A stretch of 64,000 nt of DNA from Cricetomys ansorgei. Its lineage: Eukaryota > Chordata > Mammalia > Rodentia > Nesomyidae. The position numbers were made by a program, and so were the translations under genes. Positions 32,563 to 42,650 of this stretch are shown here, piece after piece. Numbering within the stretch: the first letter of the stretch is position 1; each line of letters opens with the position of its first letter. The notes beneath the pieces were generated by a model. The model saw nothing but the letters and a program-made list of their open reading frames with translations, searched no databases and was not told where the DNA came from. The stretch lies in the NCBI GenBank assembly GCA_026225945.1, contig JAMJFZ010000165.1:531501-595500 (forward strand), given 5' to 3'.

Positions 32563-32614
32563 AAGTAAGGTAGAGAGTAATAGAGGCATCAAAGGCTACC
32601 CCTAGTCTCCACAT

Positions 32615-32825
32615 ACACATGCACAGACAGGCATACCCACACACATATGCATACACCACACACACATATGCATATACCACACACACACACATACACACAC
32701 ACATATGCATACACCACACACAAACACACACACATATGCATACACCACACACATACACACACACATATGCATACACCACACACACACACATATGCATACA
32801 CCACACACACGCACACACACATATG

Positions 32826-32864
<39 letters not shown>

Positions 32865-33175
32865 GCATACACACACACACACACACACACATATGCATAT
32901 ACCACACACACACATATGCATACACCACACACACACACACACATGCATACACCACACACACACACATATGCATATACCACACACACACACACACACATAT
33001 GCATATGCATACACCACACACACACACACACATATGCATACACCACACACACACACATATGCATACACCACACACACACACACACACATGCATACACCAC
33101 ACACACACACACATGCATACACCACACACACACACACACATATGCATACACCACACACACACACACACACATATG

Positions 33176-33211
<36 letters not shown>

Positions 33212-33246
33212 CATACACCACACACACACACACACATATGCATACA

Positions 33247-33282
<36 letters not shown>

Positions 33283-33283
33283 T
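32615..33283. repeat. Complex (CA)n/ATATGCAT minisatellite
   Basis: About 670 bp of (CA)n interrupted at 20-50-bp spacing by ATATGCATACACC-type words, more than 20 times, ending in a pure (CA)n of about 20 units. Higher-order repetition indicates expansion of a composite unit rather than simple slippage. Frames of up to 321 codons exist on both strands but encode only His/Thr or Cys/Val runs and are artefacts. Confidence 0.95.
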
Positions 33284-33300
33284 TGAAAACACAAAACAAA

Positions 33301-33375
33301 CCCAGGGATCTAGCTCAGTGGCAGAGTACTTGTCTAGCCTGCAGAAGCTCTGGGTTCGATAGTACTGGAAGAAAA
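33301..33375 (+). repeat. ID SINE
   Basis: GGGATCTAGCTCAGTGGCAGAG, TACTTGTCTAGCCTGC and CTCTGGGTTCGATAG match the tRNA-Ala-like ID/BC1 core with A and B boxes, followed by a short A-rich tail. Confidence 0.9.
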
Positions 33376-33379
33376 AAAC

Positions 33380-35060
33380 GAGCTCAGGCCTCTCAAAGGC
33401 TGACCCTGTCCCAGGCAGAATGAAGCCTTTTATATCTTGACTCATTACAAGGCAGAGGAGACACAGTTCACATCCCGGTGTACAGAGAACAGGAGGCTGG
33501 GAGAGGTGAAGTCTGGTCTCTGGGTTTTAGAGCCACAGATTGGCAGCGAGAGTCCCAAACATTGTCCCCCCCACTCTTTCTTCTTCCACACACTGCTACA
33601 GAATCCTCAGAGTAATCCTGTTCCCCTTCTCTGGAGCTAGAGGAAGAGACACAGCCCTCCAGGTTCCGATGAGGAGGCCACCTTGTCCTTGCTCTGCCTC
33701 AGGCTGAGCTGAAGGCCCCATGCCAACCCGGCCGGAGGAAACTCCAGGCATGGGGAAGGCAGCCCTCGCCAATGTCTTTACTAGGCTCTGGCTCGGCACA
33801 GCCCTGCCCGGGTGCCGTGCCAGCTCACTACACGAGCAGATTGCTAGCATTCCTTTCTTGCAAGAGCTTCCCAGGGCACCCAGGAAAGGAGAGAAACAGA
33901 CGGGGGGCCCCCGCCAAGGCCACTGTAGTCCCTAGAGGGTGCTCCCAAAACAGGCACATGGGACTCCCCCGGAAGGATGGAGGGAGGTCACACAGGTGCC
34001 CAGGAGCCCAGGGATCTTCCTTGGACAGAGCCGTGTCTTAGAAAAATGGGTTCAGGGCATGAGTCAGCTGCTGTAAACCCACTAAGATGTCATATATGTG
34101 GCACCGTGTCAGGTCCCTGGCCAGGTTCCCCGCTGCGAAAGCTGGGGCACAAGGGAGGAGATGAGAAGGACCAAGCAGAGAGGCTTTACTCTGGAAGTGG
34201 GCAGAGTACTGGAGGGAGGAGTCTTGGGAGCCCGGGTGCGGGCCTGAAAAGAGTACAATAGACAGGCAGAAGGAGGTATGTGATGAGCTGGACAGAGGCA
34301 GGGAGCAGTCTACTACAGGGTCCAGGCTGGGTCAGGAGAAACTCAGCGACCAGGGCTGGGTGGCAAACATGGGCTGCAGGGCCAGGAGGCAGTCACCTGC
34401 CACGGCAGCCTAGCGCATAGCCCTTACACATAGGAAAGAGCTCTGCAGCCCAGTGTTGTAGCGGGGGCTAGCATCCACCTACGCGTTCATAACTATGTTT
34501 GCTATTTTGAGTACCAGATTTGTAAACTGAGAAAAAAGTCCAGCCTCCCAACACTCATCTTAGTTTCTTTATCCTTGGGGTTCTGGGAATCCAGCACTGT
34601 CCAACAGTGCTCTGAGCCAATACCCCCTTGACTGTCCATTTCTGGAAGTTTCTGTGCACTAGGACCACTTTTCTTGTTCTACTCAGGCCTCGGGTTGAGC
34701 TTGTAGACTCCAAGAATGAGAAGAACCCTTCCCCGAGGTGCCCGCAGCCAGGGTAGGAGCGCCTGCCCTCTCCGTACCTTCCAGGGAGACAAAGTGTCTG
34801 CGCGCCAGGTTTCTGGATACTGAGCAACGAAGTCTGGCCCAAAAAGCCAGCCTTTGCCTTCTTCCCAATCAGAGGCAGCAGAAGGGTCAGGCAGCAGCTG
34901 CCAAGGCTGCCCACAGCCCGTGCCCAGACTGCACAGACCTGGAAACCTGTGGAGTCCCTGGCTAGCTGCCAGACAGCATGTCTGAGTGTCAGGGGGCAAG
35001 GTGGGGGTGTTGTGAGGGGGGAACTCAGGCTTCCCATGCCCCGGCATCATGCCAACCTGC
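33380..35060. other. Unique non-coding DNA
   Basis: GC-rich sequence with no recognised gene or repeat. Confidence 0.35.
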
Positions 35061-35072
35061 AGAAGGTTGAAC

Positions 35073-35811
35073 TCACCCTGGGCATGATGCCACGTGCCCA
35101 GGAGCCGGGCATCTGCTGGCACAGCAGCCTGTGAAGAACGAGGGGTCCCAATGCTGCCCACAACGCTGGTCTTTCCACTCAACATATTGCAGTGGTAGGT
35201 CTGATCCTTTCCCAACACGGCACCGACCAAGGATGGGGGCCCTCAAGTGTCCCCTTGGCACTATGCCAACCACGTACTGTGGGCTATCCCCATTGGCACC
35301 GGGCCGCACATGGAAGGGCTCAGGCACCCTGGTGGACTTCAGCCAAGAGCCAAATGGCTGTCTCCACTGGCTTGAGGCCATCGGCTGGGCACCTCTGGGT
35401 TTGGGCCCGTGGTACCATCTATTTCCTCTACCAGCCCATGGGATTGCTTTCCTTCTTACGCTCTGCCCACAGACAACCACGATCTGCCGTATTACGGCCC
35501 ACAGAGCAATGTTAGGCGTCTTCCTAAGATTAGGGCAACGTAGAAAGCATATGCGCAGATTGACAGGGCTGTTGGTCTCCTCCCGTCGCTGGCACAATCA
35601 TGCCCAACTGACTAAATTTTCACGTGTGTTCGAGAAAGTTTCTGACCTCCCAGACAACCTTTCCCAGTTGTCCACTGGTCTCTCTCACTCTCTTTCCAGC
35701 TCTTCCTTTCTTGGCTTCTTCTTCTTCTTTTGTTTTTTTATGAGGATTATTTTATCTTATTATTTTTTTATTTCCCTCTCTTGGTCAGGTGAAAGTGCTC
35801 CTGAGGGGTGA
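35073..35811. other. Repeat-free GC-rich segment with overlapping open frames
   Basis: A plus-strand frame (35131-35811, 226 codons) overlaps minus-strand frames of 174 and 183 codons. None shows a domain I recognise. The plus frame ends in a Phe-rich stretch encoded by a TTCTTC tract, which is composition rather than protein design. Splice sites were not convincing. It may be chance, an unrecognised exon or an old decayed sequence. Confidence 0.25.
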
Positions 35812-36010
35812 TTGACAGTGGTTGCCATGGAGACCTTGGCTTGAAAAAAAGCCTCGTTAGTTGCCAACTCCGTGTGTTGTTGTTTTACAACTGTGACCGA
35901 CCGTCACATGAGAGGGGGGACAGCCGGGGGCCGGGCAGCACAAAAGGGAATGGCTTTTTAATGGAGTGCCTGGCCTGCGCTTGAAGACTCAATAAAGAGT
36001 CGGTGGTGAG
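35735..36010. promoter_or_regulatory. Candidate enhancer with PBX-MEIS and RFX sites
   Basis: TGATTGACAG at 35809-35818 matches the PBX-MEIS/PREP composite consensus. Two bases on, GTTGCCATGGAGAC at 35821-35834 is a close match to the RFX X-box (GTTGCCATGGCAAC type). Downstream are TTAGTTGCCAAC, CTTTTTAATGGAG and CTCAATAAAGAG. No SINE is present. This pairing is the most specific motif arrangement in the window. Factor use is inferred. Confidence 0.55.
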
Positions 36011-36269
36011 TCCCCTTGCTGGGCCCGGCCTAGCTCACAAGGCCAGAGGCCCTTTGTTCCGCAGGAGCTGGGATGGGAAAGTTGGGAAAACCAGTCCTGA
36101 GAGGTGAAAGCAAGAGGCTTCCCCACCCCCCACCCCCTCACTGGACAGCTATTTTCTCTCACTCTCAGGGTGTCCCCCATGGAAGGGACAAAATTCAGTG
36201 TCTTGGACAAGCTCCCATGCTGGGGGAGGTGGTTGGGGGAAGGGAAGTGGAAGGAGAGGGAGGCCAACA

Positions 36270-36350
36270 GCAGGGAGGAAGAGGAGAAGAAAGAAGAGGA
36301 AGAGGAGGTGGAGGGAGAGGAGGAGAAGAAGGAGGAGGAGGAGGGAAGGA
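36270..36350. repeat. (GGA)n/(GAA)n polypurine tract
   Basis: About 80 bp of nearly pure purine, giving a false Glu/Lys-rich frame. Confidence 0.9.
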
Positions 36351-36995
36351 GCCTGCCTTTGGCTCTAGGATCCTGAGTGAGAGGCAGGAGTCTGATGGGA
36401 ACCTGGGCCTCTGTGCAGCAGGAGGTAGTGGGAAGCTAAGTTCAAGCCAGATCTGAGCCCTAATGAGAGGCAGGATAATCACAGAGAGGTTTCTAAGCTC
36501 TAAGGAGAAAGTCTCATCTACTGCCAGGGTCCACAGGCTTGGCCACACAGCAGTCAGGTTTAGGGGGTATCCTCCCCTCAAGAGCCCCATGAAAGCTCCT
36601 GTAGCCTCTCCCCATGCTGAGATGGGCGTGGGGAAGAGAGGTTCACCATATCAGCCAAGAACATGCAAGTACAGAATCTGAACAAGAACAGCAAGCACCC
36701 TGACAGACAGCAGAAACCAAGCTAACGCCTGGACCAGAGGGAGACCGTGATGGCGGAGGGTAGCAGCTCTTGGAAGCTTTGCGAAGTTAAAGCCACTTTC
36801 AAAATAACTGGAAGTCACCGCCTGCCTCTCTCCCTGTGGTGATTGGAGGATGACTCCCAGCAAGAACCAGGCAAAGGCAGCCATCACTACCTGCAGCCCT
36901 GCTCCCTCCCATTCACCCCACAAAAGGATGCCACAGTCACTTAAAGGCCCCAGGCAGCTAGGCACAGTGCTAACCCTCACGAGAGCTTTGCCCTT
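36351..36995. other. Unique non-coding DNA
   Basis: No gene or repeat recognised. Confidence 0.3.
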
Positions 36996-37000
36996 TGATT

Positions 37001-37184
37001 CTTTTTTGAGACAGAATCTCACAGTCAGGTTTCAAACTCACTACGAGGCTGATGACCTTGAACTTTGGATCCACCTCCCCAGTGCCAGGATTTCAGACGT
37101 GCAGCCTCACGCAGGTGTATGTGGGGATTGAACCCAGAGCTTCATGCACTAGGCAAGCTCCCAGCTGAGTCCCGAGCTCCAGCA
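37001..37184 (-). repeat. B4 SINE, minus strand
   Basis: TTTTTTGAGACAGAATCTCAC, CTTGAACTTTGGATCCACC and CAGTGCCAGGATTTCAG (B1-like half), then GGGATTGAACCCAGAGC and GCACTAGGCAAGCTCCCAGCTGAG (ID-like half). Confidence 0.85.
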
Positions 37185-37489
37185 CTCTCCCTAAGATTCT
37201 TAAGAATGAACAAGAAGAACATATGTAGCCCTTTGGCCGTGTACCCAAGACCAACGCCTGGCCGAATCAACGAAGCTGTGATTTAGCCAAAAGCACAGCA
37301 CTGTCACCTTTTGGGGGGACACCACATTCACCTGAGAGACTCGGACCCATGAGACTGGAGCACTGGAGCAGCGGTATTCCCTAAAGCGGTTGCTACTTCA
37401 AGGGGGGAAGACTGACAGTGACTGTCACCGGTGTCAAACTCTGAGCCTTCCAGAGAAAAACAGGCTTTTGGAAAACCCGTATCCACTAG

Positions 37490-37650
37490 TGACTTTGACA
37501 GTGCCCTGATACTTAATAGTTTTTCTAATGAGATCAGAGATGATATTAACAGCTGTGATTTTTTTTTTAATATCACACAATGAAATGTGTCAGCGTTGAG
37601 ATGTGCATCCCTCAGTGACCTGTGTGTAAAGTTACGAAATCTCAGATCTG
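37490..37650. promoter_or_regulatory. AT-rich candidate element 13
   Basis: TACTTAATAGTTTTTCTAATG, GATGATATTAACAGCTGTG (E-box CAGCTG) and TTAATATCACACAATG. Repeat-free. Confidence 0.35.
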
Positions 37651-37841
37651 GGAAATGAGTCATTCCCAGTGTGGGATAGGCCAGTGGGCTTTAGTGCAAC
37701 AGAGCACCCAGCGCCCTGACGCCGGTCCGGATTTCGCACTGGAAAGAGCCTTTGAGAAAGGAGGACTTGCTGCATTTTGGTGAGTCAGCAAAAAAGGAGA
37801 TGCAGTATCTTCAAGGGCACAAGCATGCGTCTCCTCTCCAG

Positions 37842-37842
<1 letters not shown>

Positions 37843-37901
<59 letters not shown>

Positions 37902-38095
37902 ATTTGTATGTGTGTGTATGTGTGTGTATGTGTGTGTGTGTGTATGTGTGTATTTGTATGTGTGTATGCGTGTGTATTTGTGTATGTTTATGTGTAATTG
38001 TGTATGTGTGTGTAATTGTGTATGTGTGTGTAATTGTGTGTGTGTATTTATGTGTGTGTAATTGTGTGTGTATAATTGTGTGTGTGTATGCAAAG
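37843..38095. repeat. (GT)n array with ATTTGT/TGTAAT variants
   Basis: Pure (GT)n of about 18 units, then about 200 bp of GTGTGTAT, ATTTGTATGT and TGTAATTGTGTAT units repeated several times. Long frames here are artefacts. Confidence 0.95.
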
Positions 38096-38140
38096 CAGCA
38101 CTTTTTTCTTTCCTTTCCTTTTCTCTCTTTTCTTTCTTTT

Positions 38141-38283
38141 TGGTTTTTTGAGAGAGAATTTCTCTGTCACTGTGGCTGTCCTGGAACTCACTCTGTAGAA
38201 CAGGCTGGCCTCGAACTCAGAGATCTGCCTGCCTCTGCCTCCCAAGTGCTGGGATTAAACGCATGTGCCACCACCGCCCAGCA
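38141..38283 (-). repeat. B1 SINE, minus strand
   Basis: GTTTTTTGAGAGAGAATTTC, GGCTGTCCTGGAACTCACTC, GGCTGGCCTCGAACTCAGAG, CCTCCCAAGTGCTGGGATTA and GCCACCACCGCCCAGC are the minus-strand B1 sequence. The preceding T/C tract is its tail. Confidence 0.95.
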
Positions 38284-38388
38284 CAAACCAGCACTCTCTT
38301 CATAGCAAAAACCAACTGATCCCAGAAGCGCAGACAAGAACCTGGCCACATTCTATTAAGTCAGATATGTAAAATATAAGGGAGGCAC

Positions 38389-38606
38389 ATGGGGAGATGG
38401 CTCAGTGGGTAAGAGCACTTGTTATGAAAGCAAGAGGACCTGAGTTCAAATCCCCAACAATCATGTAAATCTAGGTATGGCCACATGTGACTTGTAACCC
38501 CAGTGCCTACTGAGAACTTGTTGGCCAGTGGCCTAGCTGAAACAAGTTCCAGGCTCAGCGAGAGATTCTTCCTCAAAATGAATAAATGAATGAATGAATG
38601 AATGAA
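38389..38606 (+). repeat. B3-type SINE with (ATGA)n tail
   Basis: GGGGAGATGGCTCAGTGGG, AAGAGCACTTGTTATGAAAGC, CTGAGTTCAAATCCCC and CAAGTTCCAGGCTCAGCGAG are B3-like. The tail became (AATG)n at 38576-38606, then A/C-rich sequence. Confidence 0.85.
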
Positions 38607-38935
38607 CAAACAAATAAACACGTACACTATATATACAACACACACAATATACTCATACACGCATGTTACACATAACACATATATGCACACACACTATACA
38701 AAACACACATACACACGTGTACACACACAAATATAAGGCAATATGAAATTCTCACAAGTTTTGTTTTGGATCAATCTTATAAACGTGTGTCCTGTTAACG
38801 TAATGGATTTTTAGTGGTTCCTTTTAAAGGTATTAAGTAAAGTTTTTTAAATCTCAGTTGTAATTTCTAATATAATAAGTATTAATAGATAAAATTTATA
38901 CAAATTAAGACTTTGTGCTCAATACTTTTCAAGAC
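38607..38935. other. (CA)-rich then AT-rich DNA
   Basis: About 130 bp of degenerate CA/TA repeats, then about 190 bp AT-rich (AACGTAATGGATTTTTAG, AAAGGTATTAAGTAAAG, CTAATATAATAAGTATTAATAG). The latter may be a conserved element or a decayed L1. I cannot tell which. Confidence 0.35.
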
Positions 38936-38945
38936 TAGAAAGGGT

Positions 38946-39060
38946 GTGGTTGTACACATCTGTAATACCAGCATTCAGGAGCCTGGGCAGAAGGAGCTTG
39001 AGTTTGAGGCCAGCCTGGGCTACATGACAAAACCCTGTCTCAATCTCTTCCACACAAAAT
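38946..39060 (+). repeat. B1-like SINE, older copy
   Basis: TGTGGTTGTACACATCTG, TGAGTTTGAGGCCAGCCTGGGC and CAAAACCCTGTCTC follow B1 order with many changes. Confidence 0.75.
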
Positions 39061-39072
39061 GTAAATAAATAA

Positions 39073-39250
39073 GCCAGGCAGTGGTGGCGCACACCTTTAA
39101 TCCCAGCACTCGGGAGGCAGAGGCAGGTGGATCTCTGAGTTCAAGGTCAGCCTGGTCTACGGAGAGAGTTCCAGGACAGTCAGGGCTACACCAGAGAAAC
39201 CCTATCTCGAAAACTAAAAACTAAAAAACTCGAAAAACTAAACAACAAAC
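39073..39250 (+). repeat. B1 SINE
   Basis: GCCAGGCAGTGGTGGCGCACACC, CCCAGCACTCGGGAGGCAGAGG, GTCAGCCTGGTCTACGGAG and CAGAGAAACCCTATCTCG, then an (AACTAAAA)n-like tail. Tandem with the older B1 to its left. Confidence 0.95.
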
Positions 39251-39451
39251 AAAAATAAATAAAAATCAACACACACAGATATACAGGAGAAAGAATTCAA
39301 AGGGGTTCAGCGTATTTGGGACCCATGGTCATAGAGCAAGCACCACAGGCCGATTTACATCATGAGGTTGGGGGTGGGGCACTAGCAGGGCCTGCTTAGT
39401 GGAGGACATCAGAGCATCTGAGGAAAACACCATTTCCTACAGAGAGAGATG

Positions 39452-39995
39452 CAGGTGGAATATTTCTTATCAGAAATGCTCGAGACCAAAAGTGCTTCTG
39501 GATTTTAGCTGTTTCTGGACTTTGGAATATTTACAGATGTCATGAGATAGCTTGAGGAAGGTACTGAAGGCTAAAAGTGGAATTCATTGTGTTCCTACAT
39601 AATTTACATACACAGCCCCTCCCTCAGTCCCTTCCTTCCTTCCTTTTCTTTTTTTCTTTTTCTTTTTTTCCTGATAAGGTCTCAAGTATCCCAGGCTAGC
39701 CTCAAACTCATTATGTAGCAGAGGATGACCTTGAACTCTGACCCTCTTGCTTCTACCAGGATTATAAACCAGCACCCCCAGTATATGCAGTGCTGGGCAC
39801 AGGACCCAGGGTATCATGCTCTACCAACTGGGCTACGTCGCCAGCAATATTTTAAATGCTTCTACCTTCTACTGTGACAAGCTGCATAAGGACAAGGGGC
39901 GTTGGTTTTCCATTTGGGCATCATGGAGGCACCCAAGTTTCAGATTTTAGAATATTTTCATTTTTGTATTTTCAGATTTGAGATGCTCGATCTAT
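39452..39995. mobile_element. Ancient DNA transposon remnant split by a B4 SINE
   Basis: Left part: CAGGTGGAATATTTCTTATC, GAGACCAAAAGTGCTTCTGG, GGACTTTGGAATATTTACAG. Right part: GTTTCAGATTTTAGAATATT and TTTTCAGATTTGAGATGCTCG. These match the two ends of an old mammalian Tigger-like element known by its repeated 'gattttgga' words. A B4 SINE at 39640-39848 separates them. The family name was not verified. Confidence 0.55.
39640..39848 (-). repeat. B4 SINE, minus strand
   Basis: A T/C-rich tail, then AAGGTCTCAAGTATCCCAGGC, GACCTTGAACTCTGACCC and GGATTATAAACCAGC, then ID-like GGGCACAGGACCCAGGG and ACCAACTGGGCTACGTCGCC. Confidence 0.85.
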
Positions 39996-41685
39996 ACCAC
40001 CTGGCAGGATGGCGACCTCGGGGAGTCAAAGGCGTAGGCAGACCAGATGCTACACACTACTGGCTAGTATCAAAAGCACCACCTTGGGAGAGTGGGCTGT
40101 GTCCATTCTTGGCTTGATTGGGTCTAGTCTCACAGGGGAGGGCAGCAGCAGCTGAGGGTGGTGCTGGGTAAGACCATCTGCCTGGCAGGACTGAAGAGGA
40201 GCTGGGGGGGGGGCGATGCCCAAGAATTTAGAGCTTAACAGGGAGTCCTGCCACCAGTGTGTAACTCACAGCATGCCCTGGGTCCTTTCCCAGAGATGTG
40301 CTAATTATCTACCCCTCCATCCCTGGGGAAGCCGGCTGGAAAGGAGCAGAGGCATTTTGCTCCATGCTGCCAGGGGGTGGGGGGGTGGGGGGGTAGGGGG
40401 GTGAGGGAGTGGAGGGAGTAGGGGGGGTTGGGGGGGAGGGTGGGGAGTTAATGGCCCTCAGCCCCAACCTGGGCATTAGTGCAAAGATGTGGAATTTTTC
40501 AGAAAAACTTCAAAATCATCACTCAGAGGAGAAAACATTTGAAAACTGATCCTGAAGAAAAGAAAGAAAGAGAGGGAAAAAAAGTTCTGGATTCTCACAT
40601 GTCACAAATGACGGAGGGGGTGTCCTGGGGACATAGAAGCCAAAGGGAAGGGTTTGCATCACACAGAGTTCCCAGGACGAGACCTAAACTTGACCTGGGC
40701 CCCTAAGCTATCTTTTCCTGTGGCAGTTGGAGACTCAGGGCCCCTGGCTTCTGCTGACAGTGGCATCTTGAGGGATGTCTACAGGAAGAGACCCTGACAC
40801 TACTGGGGTCAGTTGCAGTATGTTACCAGGCCCACCTGCACACCTGCCTTAGTATAGTGGGGTACACTAACTTCCTAAAAGCTGTCCTTGTACCAAAGGC
40901 TTTGGATGCTGGGCTTCATCAGGGACAGTGGCAGGGACTCTCCTCACTGGTGGCCAGGCCTGAAGGGACGTCGCTAGCCAACTACAGCTCAGAGGAGCAG
41001 ACACTAACATGAGGCTGTGGAAACACACGTTCCTCAGCCTCGGGAAATCCAGGAAGGCTTTTGAGAGGTGGTGACCCCTCTGACGACACCTAGAAGATCA
41101 GCTTGTGGGGTAATGAGAAGGAGCCTGGGCTCCAAGGACACATTTGGGGTTGAACTCCCCTCTGCTGCTGCCTCTTTGCTTGGGGTGTGCATTTTGGCCT
41201 TCCCAAATAAAAAATAAAGAGTCTGCCATTGGTATGTGTTTCAGAGGATGGCTGAGGGATTCAGCAACACTGTATAGCTAACGAAGACAACGTGGGCTTG
41301 GGACATGCGACACACTCAGCAAATGTTAACGGCCAGGCCGGTTTATAACCATGCATGCTCAGACTCAGCGCCAACAGGTGCGCTTTGGCCAGATCTCCAG
41401 ACTGACCGGAACCAGAGAGAGGCACCAGCCAACGTAGGAAGACTGGTACCCTCAGCCAATTGGCCTTCCTCTGTACTCTCAGAGCACAACCCCTAGGAAG
41501 ATAGAGCGAGTGACCGGCAGAGGTGGCCAGTCTACCTTCCTGGGCCTGTCCGGTGTTGAACAGGGCTCAGTACTGAACTTGAGAAGTGTGTCTTCTTCTG
41601 CCACTGAAACTCTAAGTCATCTACCTGCCTGGGAAGAAGCAGGCAAAAAAAAATCCCACGGCCGTGCCCTCCCCTGGAAAAAAAA
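39996..41685. other. Unique non-coding DNA
   Basis: No gene recognised. The notable content is the G-run cluster listed separately. Confidence 0.35.
40373..40446 (+). repeat. G-run cluster with quadruplex potential
   Basis: About 75 bp with at least eight runs of three or more G (many of 5-7) separated by one to three bases, as in GGGGGTGGGGGGGTAGGGGG. This fits strong intramolecular G-quadruplex patterns on the plus strand. Confidence 0.85.
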
Positions 41686-41689
41686 AAAA

Positions 41690-41990
41690 TTCTAGGAAAC
41701 AAAATACAACGACATCTTTTTATTTTGTTTTTTTCGGTAATTATACTAAAGATGAAAAACTCATAATAAACATCTCCCAGTCCCCACCTGCTAACAGTAA
41801 TTATAATAGACTCAACAATAAATGGTAAAGCAGGGCAGAGCTGCATCTCGGGAATTCTCTAGGGCGTGTGGATTAGCTCGGAAAGCCTGAATGATTAAAA
41901 TACACTAATTAAAATTTTGTGTTCCTTGGTAACTCGTCTGCCTGGGCCCCTGGTGTTGGCAAAATGGGAATTAACGTGACAAAAGCTACA
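41690..41990. promoter_or_regulatory. AT-rich candidate conserved element 14
   Basis: CGGTAATTATACTAAAGATG, AACAGTAATTATAATAGACTC, CAACAATAAATGG, GAATGATTAAAATACAC and TAATTAAAATTTTGTG. Five TAATTA/ATTA cores in 300 bp, repeat-free. Strong enhancer-like composition. Confidence 0.5.
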
Positions 41991-42019
41991 CAGAGGGTTT
42001 TTGTTTTAAATAAAGAAAA

Positions 42020-42064
42020 AAGAGAGAGAGAAAGCGAGAAAGAGAGAGAGGGAGAGGGAAAAAG
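42020..42064. repeat. (GA)n-rich purine tract
   Basis: An imperfect GAGAGA/AAAGAG run with GC interruptions. Confidence 0.8.
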
Positions 42065-42419
42065 ATCTATATAAACAAGTTAGACACCGGGAGAGAAGAA
42101 AGGCGAGGTGGGTTGGGTTCTCTCTGCATGGAACACCAAGGTACCTGGGACGGGAAAGTCTGAGGCCGAGTCAGACGGGAGGGGTGAGAACCCTCCTGCA
42201 GCCCTGCGGTCCTGAGCGGGCTGTGGGAGCTTGTGTCCAGGGGCCACTGCTTAAAAACAATTACTGGAGAAGAGGGAGGGAGGCGCAGAGGCCGGCAGCG
42301 GCGCCCACCCAGCCGCCCTCTCCAAAGGCATTCCTCCAGGGCGGCCACAGGCCCCCAGCTCCCTGCCCATGGCTAACGGGACCCTGGGAGGACGCAAGGG
42401 AGCTTCTATCCCATTGCAG

Positions 42420-42650
42420 TTGCACAAAAGAAATTGAACACTTTTGAGTTGCCCTTAGCAACCTAATTGCATCAGTACATTGCACACAGGAGCCAAAGTA
42501 ACTGAATTTTGATGAAAAGACGGCGGTAATTTACGGCATCACAAAATTAGTTGTCATGGCGACGGGTTAATTACATCTCAAATTAACAATGCAAGTGTGG
42601 TGAAATTAAATATAAATCATATTTTCTGCATAAATTATAGGGGTTGATTA
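42420..42650. promoter_or_regulatory. AT-rich candidate conserved element 15 with X-box
   Basis: An RFX X-box-like GTTGTCATGGCGAC at 42550-42563 is followed by GGTTAATTACATC and CAAATTAACAATGC. Upstream are CTTAGCAACCTAATTGC (half X-box plus homeodomain), ATTTTGATGAAAAG and GGTAATTTACGGC. Downstream is AAATTAAATATAAATCATATTT. A GC-rich, CpG-containing segment adjoins at 42650-42860. Confidence 0.5.

Noticed and set aside
33301..33375. tRNA-like sequence with A and B boxes
   Set aside because: It is an ID SINE: there is no cloverleaf-complete tRNA and it has a SINE-type A-rich tail. The B2 and B4 heads were rejected as tRNA genes for the same reason.
32480..33445. Frames of 193-321 codons in all six frames
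   Set aside because: They translate the (CA)n/ATATGCAT array into Cys/Val or His/Thr runs. This is composition only.
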